Of a DNA stretch of 64,000 nt, positions 1 through 9,188 are shown piece by piece. Position 1 is the first letter of the stretch. The number at the start of each line of letters is the position of its first letter. The notes beneath the pieces were generated by a model. It searched no databases and was not told the origin of the DNA. It was given only the letters and a program-made list of their open reading frames with translations. This DNA comes from Solibacillus sp. FSL R7-0682 (GTDB lineage: Bacteria; Bacillota; Bacilli; Bacillales_A; Planococcaceae), in NCBI RefSeq assembly GCF_038005985.1, contig NZ_JBBOUI010000001.1, forward strand, positions 2,376,001-2,440,000. The letters are read 5' to 3'. The translations under genes and the position numbers were made by a program.

Positions 1-846
1 ATTACATTAACTGTTTTTGAAACGGCAATACCACTAGCTACTGCACCCTATCACTATAAACAGTCTGAACAGGCAATGACTCGTCTCCAAAATATACCTA
101 CTACTTACGACGATGGCTCGATCTATCTGGAATATTGCGAGCCATATGTACTGAACGCTAAAGAACTAGCTTATCATTATGAAGAAGGAATAAACGAAGT
201 CGTTCGCAATATTACCTTTACAATTGAAAAGGCCGAAAAAATCGCCATTGTTGGTCCAAGTGGCTCTGGAAAATCAACGTTATTTCAATTATTAATCAAT
301 GGACTAAAGCCAACTAAAGGTTCGATTTCCATTCATAATTTTCCTTATAGTATGGTTGATTCGCAATCTTTATGGCAACTTATGAGCGTACAATTACAAC
401 ACAACCACTTTTTCTCTGGTACTATCCGGGACAATTTAAAAATTGCTGGGGAACAGGAAGAAGATGAAAAACTACTAAAAGTATTACAACGTGCGCAGCT
501 CCCCCTCTCATTAGACCATCTTGTATATGAAAAAGGTGAAAATTTATCCGGTGGCGAAAAACAGCGACTCGCATTTGCACGTGTATTGTTAAAAAATAGC
601 CCGATTTGGTTGCTCGATGAACCTTTTACTAGCTTAGACAACGATACAGAACGAGTATTATTTCAAGAAATGCTCGATTGTACAAAAGATAAAACAGTCA
701 TTTTGATCACCCATAAGCTAACAGGACTTGAAAAGATGGATCGAATTTTTGTCATGCAGGAAGGTATAATTGGTGAGAATGGCCATTTTGATGAATTAAT
801 TGCCCAGAAAGGTTTATTTTATGAAATGTGGACACGACGTAGCTGA
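1..846 (+). CDS. cydC: CydC-type thiol reductant ABC exporter subunit, C-terminal part
   Basis: The reading frame is open from base 1, so the 5' end lies outside the window and 281 codons are visible. The first ~25 codons read as the end of the membrane domain (FETAIPLATAPYHYKQSEQA). An ABC ATPase domain follows with Walker A GPSGSGKST (nt 253-279), signature LSGGEKQR, Walker B IWLLDEP and H-loop THK. In the CydDC family this half-transporter pairs with CydD to export cysteine or glutathione, which is needed for cytochrome bd assembly. The CydC assignment rests on the linker region and the fused architecture; another fused exporter is possible because the transmembrane part is missing. Confidence 0.8.
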   Translation: MTLTVFETAIPLATAPYHYKQSEQAMTRLQNIPTTYDDGSIYLEYCEPYVLNAKELAYHYEEGINEVVRNITFTIEKAEKIAIVGPSGSGKSTLFQLLINGLKPTKGSISIHNFPYSMVDSQSLWQLMSVQLQHNHFFSGTIRDNLKIAGEQEEDEKLLKVLQRAQLPLSLDHLVYEKGENLSGGEKQRLAFARVLLKNSPIWLLDEPFTSLDNDTERVLFQEMLDCTKDKTVILITHKLTGLEKMDRIFVMQEGIIGENGHFDELIAQKGLFYEMWTRRS

Positions 847-873
847 TCTAGTCTTTTTACGAAAGGAGATTTT

Positions 874-1290
874 ATGTTATTTCGGATTGTCATCGCCTTG
901 TTAATTAGTACTTTCATTACTTTAACTGGGGTCTTTGGCATTTTATTTGGGGAATGGAAGTATCCAGTAGAGTTAATTCTGATGGTAGTCACTTTTACTT
1001 TTCTATTTTTACCAATTATTTTATTGTACGGAACCGCCTCATTTTATTTAGCAGAACTATTATCACGTCGTTTGAACCATTCTGTTAAAAATATAGGTAA
1101 GTTTGTGCTTATCCTTATTCTAGCATTTGCAACAGTAGTTATTTTCCCCGCTGAAATGAAAATTCAATTTTCTACAATAGCTGTTGATTTAACATTAATC
1201 GTAGCCCTCCCGCTCGCCATAATTGCTTTTTTCATTGATGAATTTATGCATTCTAAATGCAAACGATCGAAAGTAGTACCAACTATGTAA
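874..1290 (+). CDS. small four-helix membrane protein, unknown function
   Basis: 138 residues, almost entirely hydrophobic, with four predicted membrane segments at about residues 5-25, 33-58, 75-93 and 103-123 and a basic C-terminal tail. A good ribosome binding site (AAAGGAG) precedes the ATG. It starts 27 bases after the cydC stop, so it is probably the last gene of the cyd transcript, which ends at the hairpin just downstream. I do not recognise a family; a link with the cytochrome bd system is inferred from position only. Confidence 0.7.
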   Translation: MLFRIVIALLISTFITLTGVFGILFGEWKYPVELILMVVTFTFLFLPIILLYGTASFYLAELLSRRLNHSVKNIGKFVLILILAFATVVIFPAEMKIQFSTIAVDLTLIVALPLAIIAFFIDEFMHSKCKRSKVVPTM

Positions 1291-1298
1291 TACTGCTA

Positions 1299-1327
1299 GC
1301 CTGACGCAATCGCATCAGGCGTTTTTT
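1299..1327 (+). terminator. Rho-independent terminator after the cydC transcript
   Basis: GCCTGA and TCAGGC form a GC-rich stem, extended by an inner GC/GC pairing, and are followed by GTTTTTTC. Confidence 0.85.
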
Positions 1328-1421
1328 CATCTTTTATTTTTCTTCAATTTCATTAATTTCAACAGATAAATTGCAGCTTCCTATCATTTTCTTACCGTTA
1401 TAAAACGTTCTCGTTAACCCC

Positions 1422-3068
1422 TCAAATTTCTTTGTAAAAGATTTTCCGATAATTGACACGACCATGCTGATCAAATTCAACATGTTTATACTGCGTATCT
1501 TCCCTCACGTAAAAATTATGCTTGCGATGCGTCATAAACTTTAACGTGTATTCATCAATTAACAACTGTTCAATTTGCTTGAAGCTCTCTAAACCGTTCT
1601 CCTGTCTTGATGCTTGCTGTAATAAACGATCAACTTGTTGACGCGCATTGTAATGTAAAAAATTCAGGAAAATTCGAGGCTCACTAAAATACATCATAAA
1701 ATACGATAATAACAAATTATCATTCAGAGCATTTCCTCCTACGAAGATATCAATTTTTTCATGTAATTGTTCATGTTGAAGTTTTAAGTCAACACATATT
1801 GTAGTGCTTTCAATTCCTTGTTCAAAAAGAAGCTGCTGAATTGGTTCTACCTTGAACATATGGTTAACCCCTTGACGAATTTCCTGATAACCAATGACGA
1901 GGGGACGTGAAAATTGAGGTTTTTTTGGTTTTTCTGATGGTAGTTTATTGTGCTCCCCCACTATCCAGCTCTCTGCAATCGTCTCTCGTTCCTGATCTAT
2001 GAGGCATTGAACGGGATCTAATAAGTGCCAAATATAAGCACGCCGATCGGTGTCTTTTAACTCCCCAAAAGCACTATTTAACGCAACAAAATCAGCTCCC
2101 TGTTCTTGTGAAATAATCTCACGATATGGAATGTGCGCATTGAAAGGAATTTTCCTCACAATATCAGCCTCAAATTCTTGATAAATAAGCTCTACTGCAT
2201 CTATCCATGGCCGTGGTTTAAAATAACGCGTAAAAGTTTGGAGGCGCATCCGCTCCTCTGTATGTACAGCTAGCTGAAATGGACCACAACCAATTGTTGG
2301 CTCCTGTCCTTTATAAAAAATAGCAAAACGAATGCTCGCCAAAAAATTCGGCAATAGTGCAAATGGTTGATTCAATGTCATTAAAAACGCGTAGCGACTA
2401 ATGATGCCCATCGATTCAATTGTAAATATGTTTTTATAAAATGGTTGAACATAGCGTAAAGAGGCAACTGCATCATTAGCTGTAAGCTCCTCTAAATTGT
2501 GAAACAATACTCCTTTTCGAAGGACAAAATGCCATGTTTTATAGTCTTCTGTACTAAAGTCAAAAAGAAGATTTTTTTCAATCTCTTGCCGATCATTTAT
2601 ACTAAATAGCGATTCATGCAACTGCTCTAAAATATGCATATCATGTCGGGAAACAGCCTTTAATGGATTTAAAAATAGTTCAACATAATATGTTGGCTGT
2701 ATGAAAACATGTTCTTCATTATACGCATGCAGGCCAAATTGCTCGTTCATCCATGCTTGTATACTAGGATGTTGTTGCAATTGAAACTCCTTCACAAGTT
2801 GAAATGCCTTATCATATTTTTTCTGTTGCCACAGCGGCTGTAGCGCTTGAAGCACAGCATCGGTTTTTGAGTGGAGAAGTGTCAAAAATGGCTTTCTCCC
2901 TCTCCCACGCGACGTTTCCCAAAGTACCTTTTGTTGCTCATGTAATTGCTTTATTACAATTTTCGCATATCGGTCAGAACATTGCCAAAGACATGCGAGC
3001 TGGTCAATTGACGTTTCTGTTCTTCTTTGCTCTTCGAAATACTGATGTAAAACTAATTCATAATGCAT
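1422..3068 (-). CDS. SgrR-like transcriptional regulator with solute-binding domain
   Basis: 548 residues from the ATG at 3068, chosen because AGGAG lies directly upstream (RC of 3071-3080); an upstream in-frame ATG at 3104 has no such site. Residues ~1-90 form a winged-helix SgrR_N-type DNA-binding domain with a GRGRKP wing. The rest resembles the oligopeptide solute-binding (SBP_bac_5) fold, here cytoplasmic because no signal peptide is present. In this family the binding domain senses a small ligand. The gene is divergent from an MFS transporter 180 bases away, so it probably regulates that exporter. The ligand is unknown. Confidence 0.8.
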   Translation of the reverse strand: MHYELVLHQYFEEQRRTETSIDQLACLWQCSDRYAKIVIKQLHEQQKVLWETSRGRGRKPFLTLLHSKTDAVLQALQPLWQQKKYDKAFQLVKEFQLQQHPSIQAWMNEQFGLHAYNEEHVFIQPTYYVELFLNPLKAVSRHDMHILEQLHESLFSINDRQEIEKNLLFDFSTEDYKTWHFVLRKGVLFHNLEELTANDAVASLRYVQPFYKNIFTIESMGIISRYAFLMTLNQPFALLPNFLASIRFAIFYKGQEPTIGCGPFQLAVHTEERMRLQTFTRYFKPRPWIDAVELIYQEFEADIVRKIPFNAHIPYREIISQEQGADFVALNSAFGELKDTDRRAYIWHLLDPVQCLIDQERETIAESWIVGEHNKLPSEKPKKPQFSRPLVIGYQEIRQGVNHMFKVEPIQQLLFEQGIESTTICVDLKLQHEQLHEKIDIFVGGNALNDNLLLSYFMMYFSEPRIFLNFLHYNARQQVDRLLQQASRQENGLESFKQIEQLLIDEYTLKFMTHRKHNFYVREDTQYKHVEFDQHGRVNYRKIFYKEI

Positions 3069-3248
3069 CGTTTTTCTCCTAAAAGGTGAACTTATTTTTA
3101 CCAATCAATCACTTTATGTTCCTCTTTTCTTATTTTACACTACTTTAGTGAAGAAAGTTTAAGTATTTCAAGGAAATCCACATAAAAAAATACATCATTT
3201 CGTACTATTTTGGCGCAAAAGGTGTTGTTTTAACAAGGAGGAAACGTC

Positions 3249-4436
3249 ATGAATTTATACCATCACAAAACATTCCAAAAGATTTACGCAATTAACCTTT
3301 TATCCAATGTATCATCTGTCATTTTTACATTTATTGTTCCTATTATTTTATACGAGTACACGAAATCGGCCTTTGCAATGAGTATGATGCGAATGGTGGA
3401 GTTTTTGCCAAACGTGCTACTTGGAATGCTCATCGGAGTATTTGTGGATAGAATGAATCGTCGCCTAGTATTGCAATATGCAAATACAACCCGTGTTATT
3501 ATTGCCGCATTATTTGTCTTTTTCCTAACAAGCCAAGATCTTTCTCTTTGGACACTTTATGTACTCGGATTTTTACTTTCTAGCTTAGGTTATATGATAG
3601 GTAGTGCAACAAACGCCATACTGCCACAGCTTTTTGATAAGCAATATATGACGGATATTCAATCCAAGTTTGCGATGATGTATACGCTTGTATCGATCAT
3701 TGGGCCCGGTTTACTAGGGGCAATGCTTCTATGGGTCTCCAATGATATGTTTTTATGGTTATTTTTAACGTGTCATGTTGTCACATTAATACTTGTTCAA
3801 TTTATTGAACGCGTACCGACTCCTGTTCGAAAACAAGCAACACTTATTCAAGATTTAAAAGAGGGAATCATCGAACTTATTGGTAATCGCTCGTTATTTA
3901 TTCAAACTTGGACAATCTTTTTTTCAAATTTTGCCTCGTCCCTTATTATTGGCATACTGACATTCTATGCACTCGATCAGCTACAACTAACAAAAGAACA
4001 GCTTGGTCTTATGTTAACAATTGCTGCGTGTGGAGGTATTTTGGGAGCAAAAGTTATTCAACCTTTACGCAAAAAATTAAGACGTGGACAAATCTATACA
4101 TATAGTACACTTGTAGAGGTAATCATATTAGCTATGATGTTTTTTACAAAGCAGTGGATTTTCCTTGGCGTACTTCTTGGTTTACGTACTGCAATTTCTA
4201 CAATGACAAATATTGTTTATTTAGCACTTCGTCAAGAAACAACACCGAATCATTTACTTGGGCGTGTCGCAGGTACATCTTCTATGATTATGAAGCTCGC
4301 CCTACCGATTGGCTTGTTAATTGGTGGTATTTGGGCAGATACCCTTCCAATACAACCTATTTTCCTCATAAGTGCAGCGATAATATTATTTAATTTTTTC
4401 CTACTTATAAAAGTTAAATTTACAACGGTTGAATAG
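3249..4436 (+). CDS. MFS transporter, DHA3-type exporter
   Basis: 395 residues with about 12 hydrophobic segments. The loop between helices 2 and 3 carries the MFS motif (GVFVDRMNRR at ~residues 63-72), followed by the long intracellular loop and a second six-helix half. The overall look is that of the macrolide-efflux-like DHA3 group. A strong site (AAGGAGG) precedes the ATG. The divergent SgrR-like gene is the likely regulator. The substrate cannot be read from the sequence. Confidence 0.8.
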   Translation: MNLYHHKTFQKIYAINLLSNVSSVIFTFIVPIILYEYTKSAFAMSMMRMVEFLPNVLLGMLIGVFVDRMNRRLVLQYANTTRVIIAALFVFFLTSQDLSLWTLYVLGFLLSSLGYMIGSATNAILPQLFDKQYMTDIQSKFAMMYTLVSIIGPGLLGAMLLWVSNDMFLWLFLTCHVVTLILVQFIERVPTPVRKQATLIQDLKEGIIELIGNRSLFIQTWTIFFSNFASSLIIGILTFYALDQLQLTKEQLGLMLTIAACGGILGAKVIQPLRKKLRRGQIYTYSTLVEVIILAMMFFTKQWIFLGVLLGLRTAISTMTNIVYLALRQETTPNHLLGRVAGTSSMIMKLALPIGLLIGGIWADTLPIQPIFLISAAIILFNFFLLIKVKFTTVE

Positions 4437-4457
4437 ATAGTAGAGTATTTTCTTCAT

Positions 4458-4495
4458 CACATTTAGCTTAATGGCAAAATTATAAACTAAATGTG
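4458..4495. repeat. 9-bp inverted repeat downstream of the MFS gene
   Basis: CACATTTAG (4458-4466) and CTAAATGTG (4487-4495) are perfect complements around a 20-base loop. There is no T-run, so this is not a terminator by itself; the real terminator follows at 4505. Confidence 0.5.
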
Positions 4496-4504
4496 ATGGT
4501 CATA

Positions 4505-4546
4505 CCCTGCATGCGTAAAATATCTTTTACGTGTGCAGGGTTTTTT
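4505..4546 (+). terminator. terminator of the MFS gene
   Basis: CCCTGCA ... TGCAGGG with inner CGTAAAA/TTTTACG pairing, then TTTTTT. Confidence 0.85.
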
Positions 4547-4585
4547 CTCTTGCATTTATTTTGTTTCGAATTCAAGATATTTTTA

Positions 4586-4616
4586 TTGCAATTTCTTCAC
4601 TTGAGTAGTAAAGTGA
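4586..4616 (+). promoter_or_regulatory. promoter with overlapping palindrome upstream of the MarR gene
   Basis: TTGCAA (4586-4591), a 17-base spacer and TAAAGT (4609-4614) make a plausible sigma-A promoter. A perfect inverted repeat, TCACTT (4597-4602) and AAGTGA (4611-4616), overlaps the -10 element, as expected for autorepression by the MarR protein encoded next. The operator role is inferred. Confidence 0.5.
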
Positions 4617-4638
4617 TATTAACGAAAGGATGTTGCCT

Positions 4639-5076
4639 ATGAAAAACAACACACTTGGTTCCCTTATTTGGCTTCGAATTATGCGCTTTACGCATCAAAG
4701 CAATTTGCTATCAAATGAATTTTTAAAAGACTTTGGCTTAACAACGGCACAATTTGATGTATTATTGCAAATTTCAGCTTTTTCACCAATTACACAAGCT
4801 GAACTGGCAGAAAAGGTGACAGTTACGGAAGGCGGAATTTCACGTATGCTTTCTCGCCTTGAAAAAGACGGCTTAATTAAGCGACAGCAAGAATGGAAGA
4901 CAAAAAAGATTTCACTTACCGAACAAGGTGAACAGCTATTGAATCAAGCATTTGATGCACAGTTAGCCTTCCAATCATCCTTTTTCGATGAAGCCTTATC
5001 AAAAGAAGAACAAAAAGTATTATTAAATCTCATGTCTCGCGTTCAAAAAAATAGTGAAAAACGAATAAAACAATAA
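4639..5076 (+). CDS. MarR family transcriptional regulator, MhqR-like
   Basis: 145 residues from the ATG at 4639; AAAGGA sits eight bases upstream of it but directly abuts the alternative ATG at 4630. The winged-helix core is clear: helix-turn-helix around [30 protein letters not shown] and a basic wing ([10 protein letters not shown]). The neighbours, a ring-cleaving dioxygenase and a flavin monooxygenase, match the targets of MhqR-type quinone-sensing repressors in Bacillus. No obviously conserved sensor cysteine is visible, also as in MhqR. Confidence 0.85.
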   Translation: MKNNTLGSLIWLRIMRFTHQSNLLSNEFLKDFGLTTAQFDVLLQISAFSPITQAELAEKVTVTEGGISRMLSRLEKDGLIKRQQEWKTKKISLTEQGEQLLNQAFDAQLAFQSSFFDEALSKEEQKVLLNLMSRVQKNSEKRIKQ

Positions 5077-5097
5077 CTACTAGTGGAGGTAAAGAAT

Positions 5098-6036
5098 ATG
5101 TATACAATTCCAGGGCATCATCATATTTCAATGATTACAAAAAACGCCAATGACAATAACTATTTTTACCGTGAAGTGCTCGGTTTACGACGCGTTAAAG
5201 TAACTGTCAATCAAGATGATCCATCAATGTACCACTTATTTTATGGGGACAAAACAGGCAGTCCCGGTACTGAATTATCCTTTTTTGAAATTCCACTTGT
5301 CGGACGAACACATCGTGGTACGAATGCAATAACGAAAATCGGATTGATCGTTCCGTCCGAGGAAAGCTTACATTATTGGCAAAAACGCTTGAATGAATTT
5401 AGCGTTGCAAATGAAGGGATCACAACCTTTGCAAACCGACCTGCCCTATTGTTTGAAGACAAAGAAGGATTACGTATGGCCTTAATAGCTGGGTATGGGA
5501 ATAAAATTGACCATTGGGAGACGTATGAAAAATCACCAATTCCAACTGAACATCAAATTCTAGGAATGGGTACAGTAGAAATCACTGTGAAAAATCTATC
5601 AAAGCTGACAGCTACATTAACGGAGCTTTTTGGTTATACAGCTATCGAACAAACAGAAAATACGAAGCTATTTCAATCTGTAGCTGGTGAAATGTTTGGT
5701 GAAATTTATGCCATTAAGCAGGATGGTCCATCGGAAAAGCCAGGCCGCGGTAGTATCCATCATTTAGCCATCCGCGTTAAAAATGATGAGGAACTCAATT
5801 TTTGGAATGAGCAAGTAAAAAAACGTGGCTTCCAAACATCTGGCATTGTTGATCGTTATTATTTCAAAAGCTTATATTTCCGCGAATCCAATGGAATATT
5901 ATTTGAAATTGCAACAGATGGTCCTGGTTTCCTAAGAGATGGTGACATTGAAACACTTGGTGAGCAATTAGATTTACCTGACTTTTTAGAAGTAAGGCGC
6001 GAAGAAATTATGACAAAATTAAAACCTATTGACTAA
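5098..6036 (+). CDS. ring-cleaving dioxygenase, MhqA/MhqO type (VOC fold)
   Basis: 312 residues from the ATG at 5098, which has GGAGG eight bases upstream. Two vicinal-oxygen-chelate modules are visible. Candidate metal ligands are the histidines in GHHHISM near the N-terminus and SIHHLAIRV at about residue 220, plus the glutamate in NGILFEIATDGPGF. The family opens hydroquinone or catechol-like rings with Fe or Mn and protects cells against quinones. It lies 21 bases after the MarR gene and 12 before an LLM monooxygenase, so the three are almost certainly one operon. Confidence 0.88.
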   Translation: MYTIPGHHHISMITKNANDNNYFYREVLGLRRVKVTVNQDDPSMYHLFYGDKTGSPGTELSFFEIPLVGRTHRGTNAITKIGLIVPSEESLHYWQKRLNEFSVANEGITTFANRPALLFEDKEGLRMALIAGYGNKIDHWETYEKSPIPTEHQILGMGTVEITVKNLSKLTATLTELFGYTAIEQTENTKLFQSVAGEMFGEIYAIKQDGPSEKPGRGSIHHLAIRVKNDEELNFWNEQVKKRGFQTSGIVDRYYFKSLYFRESNGILFEIATDGPGFLRDGDIETLGEQLDLPDFLEVRREEIMTKLKPID

Positions 6037-6048
6037 GGAGTGGTTAAA

Positions 6049-7107
6049 ATGGAGCAATATCGTATTCATAAAGAAAAAGGATTAGAATTCGGTCTTTATA
6101 CGTTAGGAGATCATATTCCAAATCCACTAACAGGTCACCGCATTAGCGCTCAGCAACGTATTAAAGAAATTATCGAGCTAAGTCAATTAGCGGAGCAAGC
6201 TGGGATCGATGTATTCGCAGTCGGAGAAAGTCATCAGCAATATTTTACAACGCAGGCACATTCAGTCGTTCTAGGTGCGATTGCACAAGCTACAAATACA
6301 ATCAAACTGGCGAGCTCTGCTACAGTATTAAGTGTTGCCGATCCAGTACGAGTATATGAGGATTTTGCAACAATTGACTTAATCTCAAATGGCCGCGCTG
6401 AAATCGTAGCTGGCCGTGGTTCACGGGTTGGTGCGCATGAATTATTTGGTGTTAGCTTACGAGACTATGAAGATATTTTCGAGGAAAAATTAGCACTATT
6501 AAAACAACTAAATGAACAAGAAGTAATAAACTATGAAGGGAAATTCCGCCCATCATTAGAAAATGCTCGTATTTTACCACAGCCTTTAAATGGCTCATTA
6601 CCAATTTGGCGAGCTGTTGGTGGTCCGCCACAAAGTGCGATTAAAGCTGGTTATATGGGAATTCCAATGATGTTAACAACGTTAGGTGGACCGGCAGCAT
6701 ACTTTAAGCCATCTGCAGATGCGTATCGGGAAGCAGCAGAGCGTAGCGGACATGACCCAGCATCGTTACCAATTGCAACAACAAGTCTGTTTTATGTTGC
6801 AGAAACAGCAAAGCAAGCCGTAGAGGAAATGCATCCTCATTTAAATACAGGCTTCCAAGCGATTCGAGGAAGTGGTTATCCAAAGCAACAAGTAGAAAAT
6901 GCACTCGATGTTCATGATGCGCTCATGGTCGGTGGTGCGAGTGAAATTGTTGAAAAGCTACTGTATCAGCATGAGCTATTTGGCATGCAACGTTTCATGG
7001 CACAAATTGACTTCGGTGGCGTGCCATTTGATAAACTGATGAAAAATATCGAAATTATCGGCAACGATATATTACCTGCCATTAAGAAATATACGACCAA
7101 ACAATAA
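6049..7107 (+). CDS. LLM class flavin-dependent oxidoreductase
   Basis: 352 residues from the ATG at 6049 (AAGGAG nine bases upstream). Luciferase-like TIM-barrel motifs are present: EFGLYTLGDH at the N-terminus, VGESHQQYF, and the flavin-loop region IVAGRGSRVGAHELFG. The family uses FMNH2 from a partner reductase. As third gene of the MarR/dioxygenase operon it probably acts on the same aromatic or quinone stress, but the substrate is not readable. Confidence 0.85.
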   Translation: MEQYRIHKEKGLEFGLYTLGDHIPNPLTGHRISAQQRIKEIIELSQLAEQAGIDVFAVGESHQQYFTTQAHSVVLGAIAQATNTIKLASSATVLSVADPVRVYEDFATIDLISNGRAEIVAGRGSRVGAHELFGVSLRDYEDIFEEKLALLKQLNEQEVINYEGKFRPSLENARILPQPLNGSLPIWRAVGGPPQSAIKAGYMGIPMMLTTLGGPAAYFKPSADAYREAAERSGHDPASLPIATTSLFYVAETAKQAVEEMHPHLNTGFQAIRGSGYPKQQVENALDVHDALMVGGASEIVEKLLYQHELFGMQRFMAQIDFGGVPFDKLMKNIEIIGNDILPAIKKYTTKQ

Positions 7108-7109
7108 TG

Positions 7110-7145
7110 AACAGTCCTAAACAATTGAAAACGTTTAGGACTGTT
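7110..7145. terminator. bidirectional terminator inside a gene end
   Basis: AACAGTCCTAAAC (7110-7122) pairs perfectly with GTTTAGGACTGTT (7133-7145). The stop codon of the convergent minus-strand gene (7135-7137) lies inside the right arm, so both operons share the hairpin. Confidence 0.8.
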
Positions 7146-7707
7146 CTTCTTTATCCAATAAAATTTCAGTCTTTCTCTTTTCTTCAACCCTTGCATATTC
7201 CTTCATTTTATATAGATAAATAAGGAAGGTAACAAATGCGATAAAATAGATGACAATCATACTAACAATTAGAATTTCCGCTTCATATAAATGAATGGCG
7301 ATATAAGGTGCCATTATTGTAAACCATAGACTAATTAAATAGAAGTACTTCACCTTCTTTGTATAGCCAATATAAGCCGAATCCTTAAGTAATTCTAGAC
7401 AGACCTTAAAAATATAGTAATAGTAAATAAGAAGAGAGAGAATTACTATTATTCTTACTAAAAATTCAAACACCGATGGTAAAGTTGCGATAAGACTTTC
7501 GAAAATTGCCATTTCCAATATAGATACTATGCCGACGATAATAGCCATTTTCCTTGTGAACGGTGCTGACGGTACATTTGATAACTTTGCTAGCGCACTA
7601 GCTATTAATAAGTAACCAATAATATCTGGAAGTATATCTATGAAAATATTGATATCTAATAGTATAAAAACATATCCCCATAGCAACCGAGAAAAGAAGT
7701 TGCTCAA
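7135..7707 (-). CDS. integral membrane protein, unknown function
   Basis: 190 residues with five or six hydrophobic segments and a charged C-terminal tail. The ATG overlaps the upstream gene's stop by four bases, indicating translational coupling with the anchored protein encoded before it. No family recognised. Confidence 0.7.
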   Translation of the reverse strand: MSNFFSRLLWGYVFILLDINIFIDILPDIIGYLLIASALAKLSNVPSAPFTRKMAIIVGIVSILEMAIFESLIATLPSVFEFLVRIIVILSLLIYYYYIFKVCLELLKDSAYIGYTKKVKYFYLISLWFTIMAPYIAIHLYEAEILIVSMIVIYFIAFVTFLIYLYKMKEYARVEEKRKTEILLDKEEQS

Positions 7708-8522
7708 TGAACTTTCCCCCTCACTTTATCTACATAATCATTGATCCATTCATTAGATGGGAGATCAATTGCTCCTACACTTATTGGCTCATAAAAAGGC
7801 TTGCCGTTGTCTAATTTTCCTTGAATAAACACACGGTGATCTGAAAAATTACTCGTATCAAAATTATCCCATAATCTAACGGACAGCTTCTCCCCCTCCA
7901 CCGTCTTATAGGGTAACGTTACTTGTTCCTTATCTTTATACAACTTTAATGTTGCCATTGGAAAAGAAGTCGAAAGTTCTTCAATCGTCCCCCCTTGTTG
8001 TATTGAAAAAGTGACACTTGAAAAATCACTTGTTCTCTCTGAAACATGACCAAAAGTAAATTCTGGTTCATTTTTTTCGTCTACATAGAGCTTTAGGGTA
8101 TAAGGAATTTGGAAACCATTTGATAAAACAACAGTTACGACCTCGTTCTGCTTCAATGTATTTTGTACCTGTGCCAACTGTTCTTTTGGCAATCTAAAAA
8201 CCGCTTCATGTAAGTCGTAATATGTATAACGTTTCGTATACAAATTATCAGTAGAAGGAGTGTTCATGAAAAAATCAGTTTGAAAATATGAAATTGGATA
8301 GAGTTGGATATCCCCTATATTGATCCATTGAATTGCTTCATATTCCTTTTGATTTGTAATATAGCTAACTATAAATTCATTACTCTCTGAACTACTATAA
8401 ATTACTTGCTCACCACTAGGAATGAGGATCGGTTGCTCAAGTTTCTTACTTTCCACTAAATAAATACTTCCCGCAACAAAAAGCAGGGTTAATCCCAATA
8501 AAATAATAAAACGTTTACTCAA
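7704..8522 (-). CDS. membrane-anchored extracytoplasmic protein, unknown function
   Basis: 272 residues from a TTG start at 8522, preferred because AGGGGTG lies five to six bases upstream; a TTG at 8540 has no site. An uncleaved N-terminal helix (FIILLGLTLLFVAGSIYLVE) is followed by a mostly beta-type exported domain. There is no lipobox cysteine. It is coupled to the following membrane protein by a four-base overlap, so the two probably act together at the membrane. Confidence 0.65.
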   Translation of the reverse strand: MSKRFIILLGLTLLFVAGSIYLVESKKLEQPILIPSGEQVIYSSSESNEFIVSYITNQKEYEAIQWINIGDIQLYPISYFQTDFFMNTPSTDNLYTKRYTYYDLHEAVFRLPKEQLAQVQNTLKQNEVVTVVLSNGFQIPYTLKLYVDEKNEPEFTFGHVSERTSDFSSVTFSIQQGGTIEELSTSFPMATLKLYKDKEQVTLPYKTVEGEKLSVRLWDNFDTSNFSDHRVFIQGKLDNGKPFYEPISVGAIDLPSNEWINDYVDKVRGKVH

Positions 8523-8603
8523 TTTATCACCCCTAACCAATATCGTACCATAAAATAGAAAATATTGGATTAGATGTGGCGTTATATGTTAACAGAATTA
8601 TTA

Positions 8604-8638
8604 AAGCCCCTAATCACAAATACAGTGATCAGGAGCTT
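8604..8638 (-). terminator. terminator of the sulfur-scavenging operon
   Basis: Minus-strand reading: a stem built from AAGCTCCTGATCAC and GTGATTAGGGGCTT with one mismatch, then TTTAATAAT. The T-run is short. Confidence 0.6.
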
Positions 8639-8643
8639 AACTA

Positions 8644-9177
8644 TTACACGTTTACTTTTTCCTTTGGTGCTACTGCTTCCCATACTTTATCAATGCGCTG
8701 AATGGCTTCTGCTTCAAGTTCAAATCCGGTTTCTGTACGCGAAACTTGTGAATCGACAATGTAAATTGGGCTTGCAATTTGGGTTGCACCTAAAATGGAT
8801 AATACGGGCTTTAACGAATATTCTAATGCTAGTAAATGGGCAATTGAGCCACCAATGGCCACTGGTACAACTAGCTTATTTTCTAGTCCTTTTTGTGGTA
8901 ATAAATCAATAAATGTCTTTAAAATACCAGTGAACGATCCTTTAAAAATCGGTGTTAGGAAAAAGACAATGTCCGCTTCTCCTACTTTCACGATTTCTTT
9001 TGCAATTGCTTCGCTTGCATAATTCGCTGTAATTAAATCTACAGCAGGCAGTTGATGCACGTGAATGACTTCACTTTTAATTCCGTCCTTTGTTAGCAAT
9101 TGCTCAATCACTTGCTGTATTCCCGTTAAACGTGACTGTACACTATTTCCACCGTTAATAATAATTGCCTTTGTCAT
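8644..9177 (-). CDS. NADPH-dependent FMN reductase, SsuE type
   Basis: 177 residues with a flavodoxin-like fold: IINGGNSVQSRLTG is the FMN phosphate loop, and a second motif is IVFFLTPIFKGSFTGILKTFIDLLP. TAGGAGG precedes the ATG. SsuE-type reductases supply FMNH2 to two-component monooxygenases. This is the last gene of an operon that encodes two such enzymes directly upstream, which fits that role. Confidence 0.85.
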   Translation of the reverse strand: MTKAIIINGGNSVQSRLTGIQQVIEQLLTKDGIKSEVIHVHQLPAVDLITANYASEAIAKEIVKVGEADIVFFLTPIFKGSFTGILKTFIDLLPQKGLENKLVVPVAIGGSIAHLLALEYSLKPVLSILGATQIASPIYIVDSQVSRTETGFELEAEAIQRIDKVWEAVAPKEKVNV

Positions 9178-9188
9178 GTTTCTACCTC

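Noticed and set aside
8574-8912. Plus-strand ORF of 112 codons
   Set aside because: It is antisense to the SsuE-type reductase and the operon terminator; no ribosome binding site and low-complexity composition.
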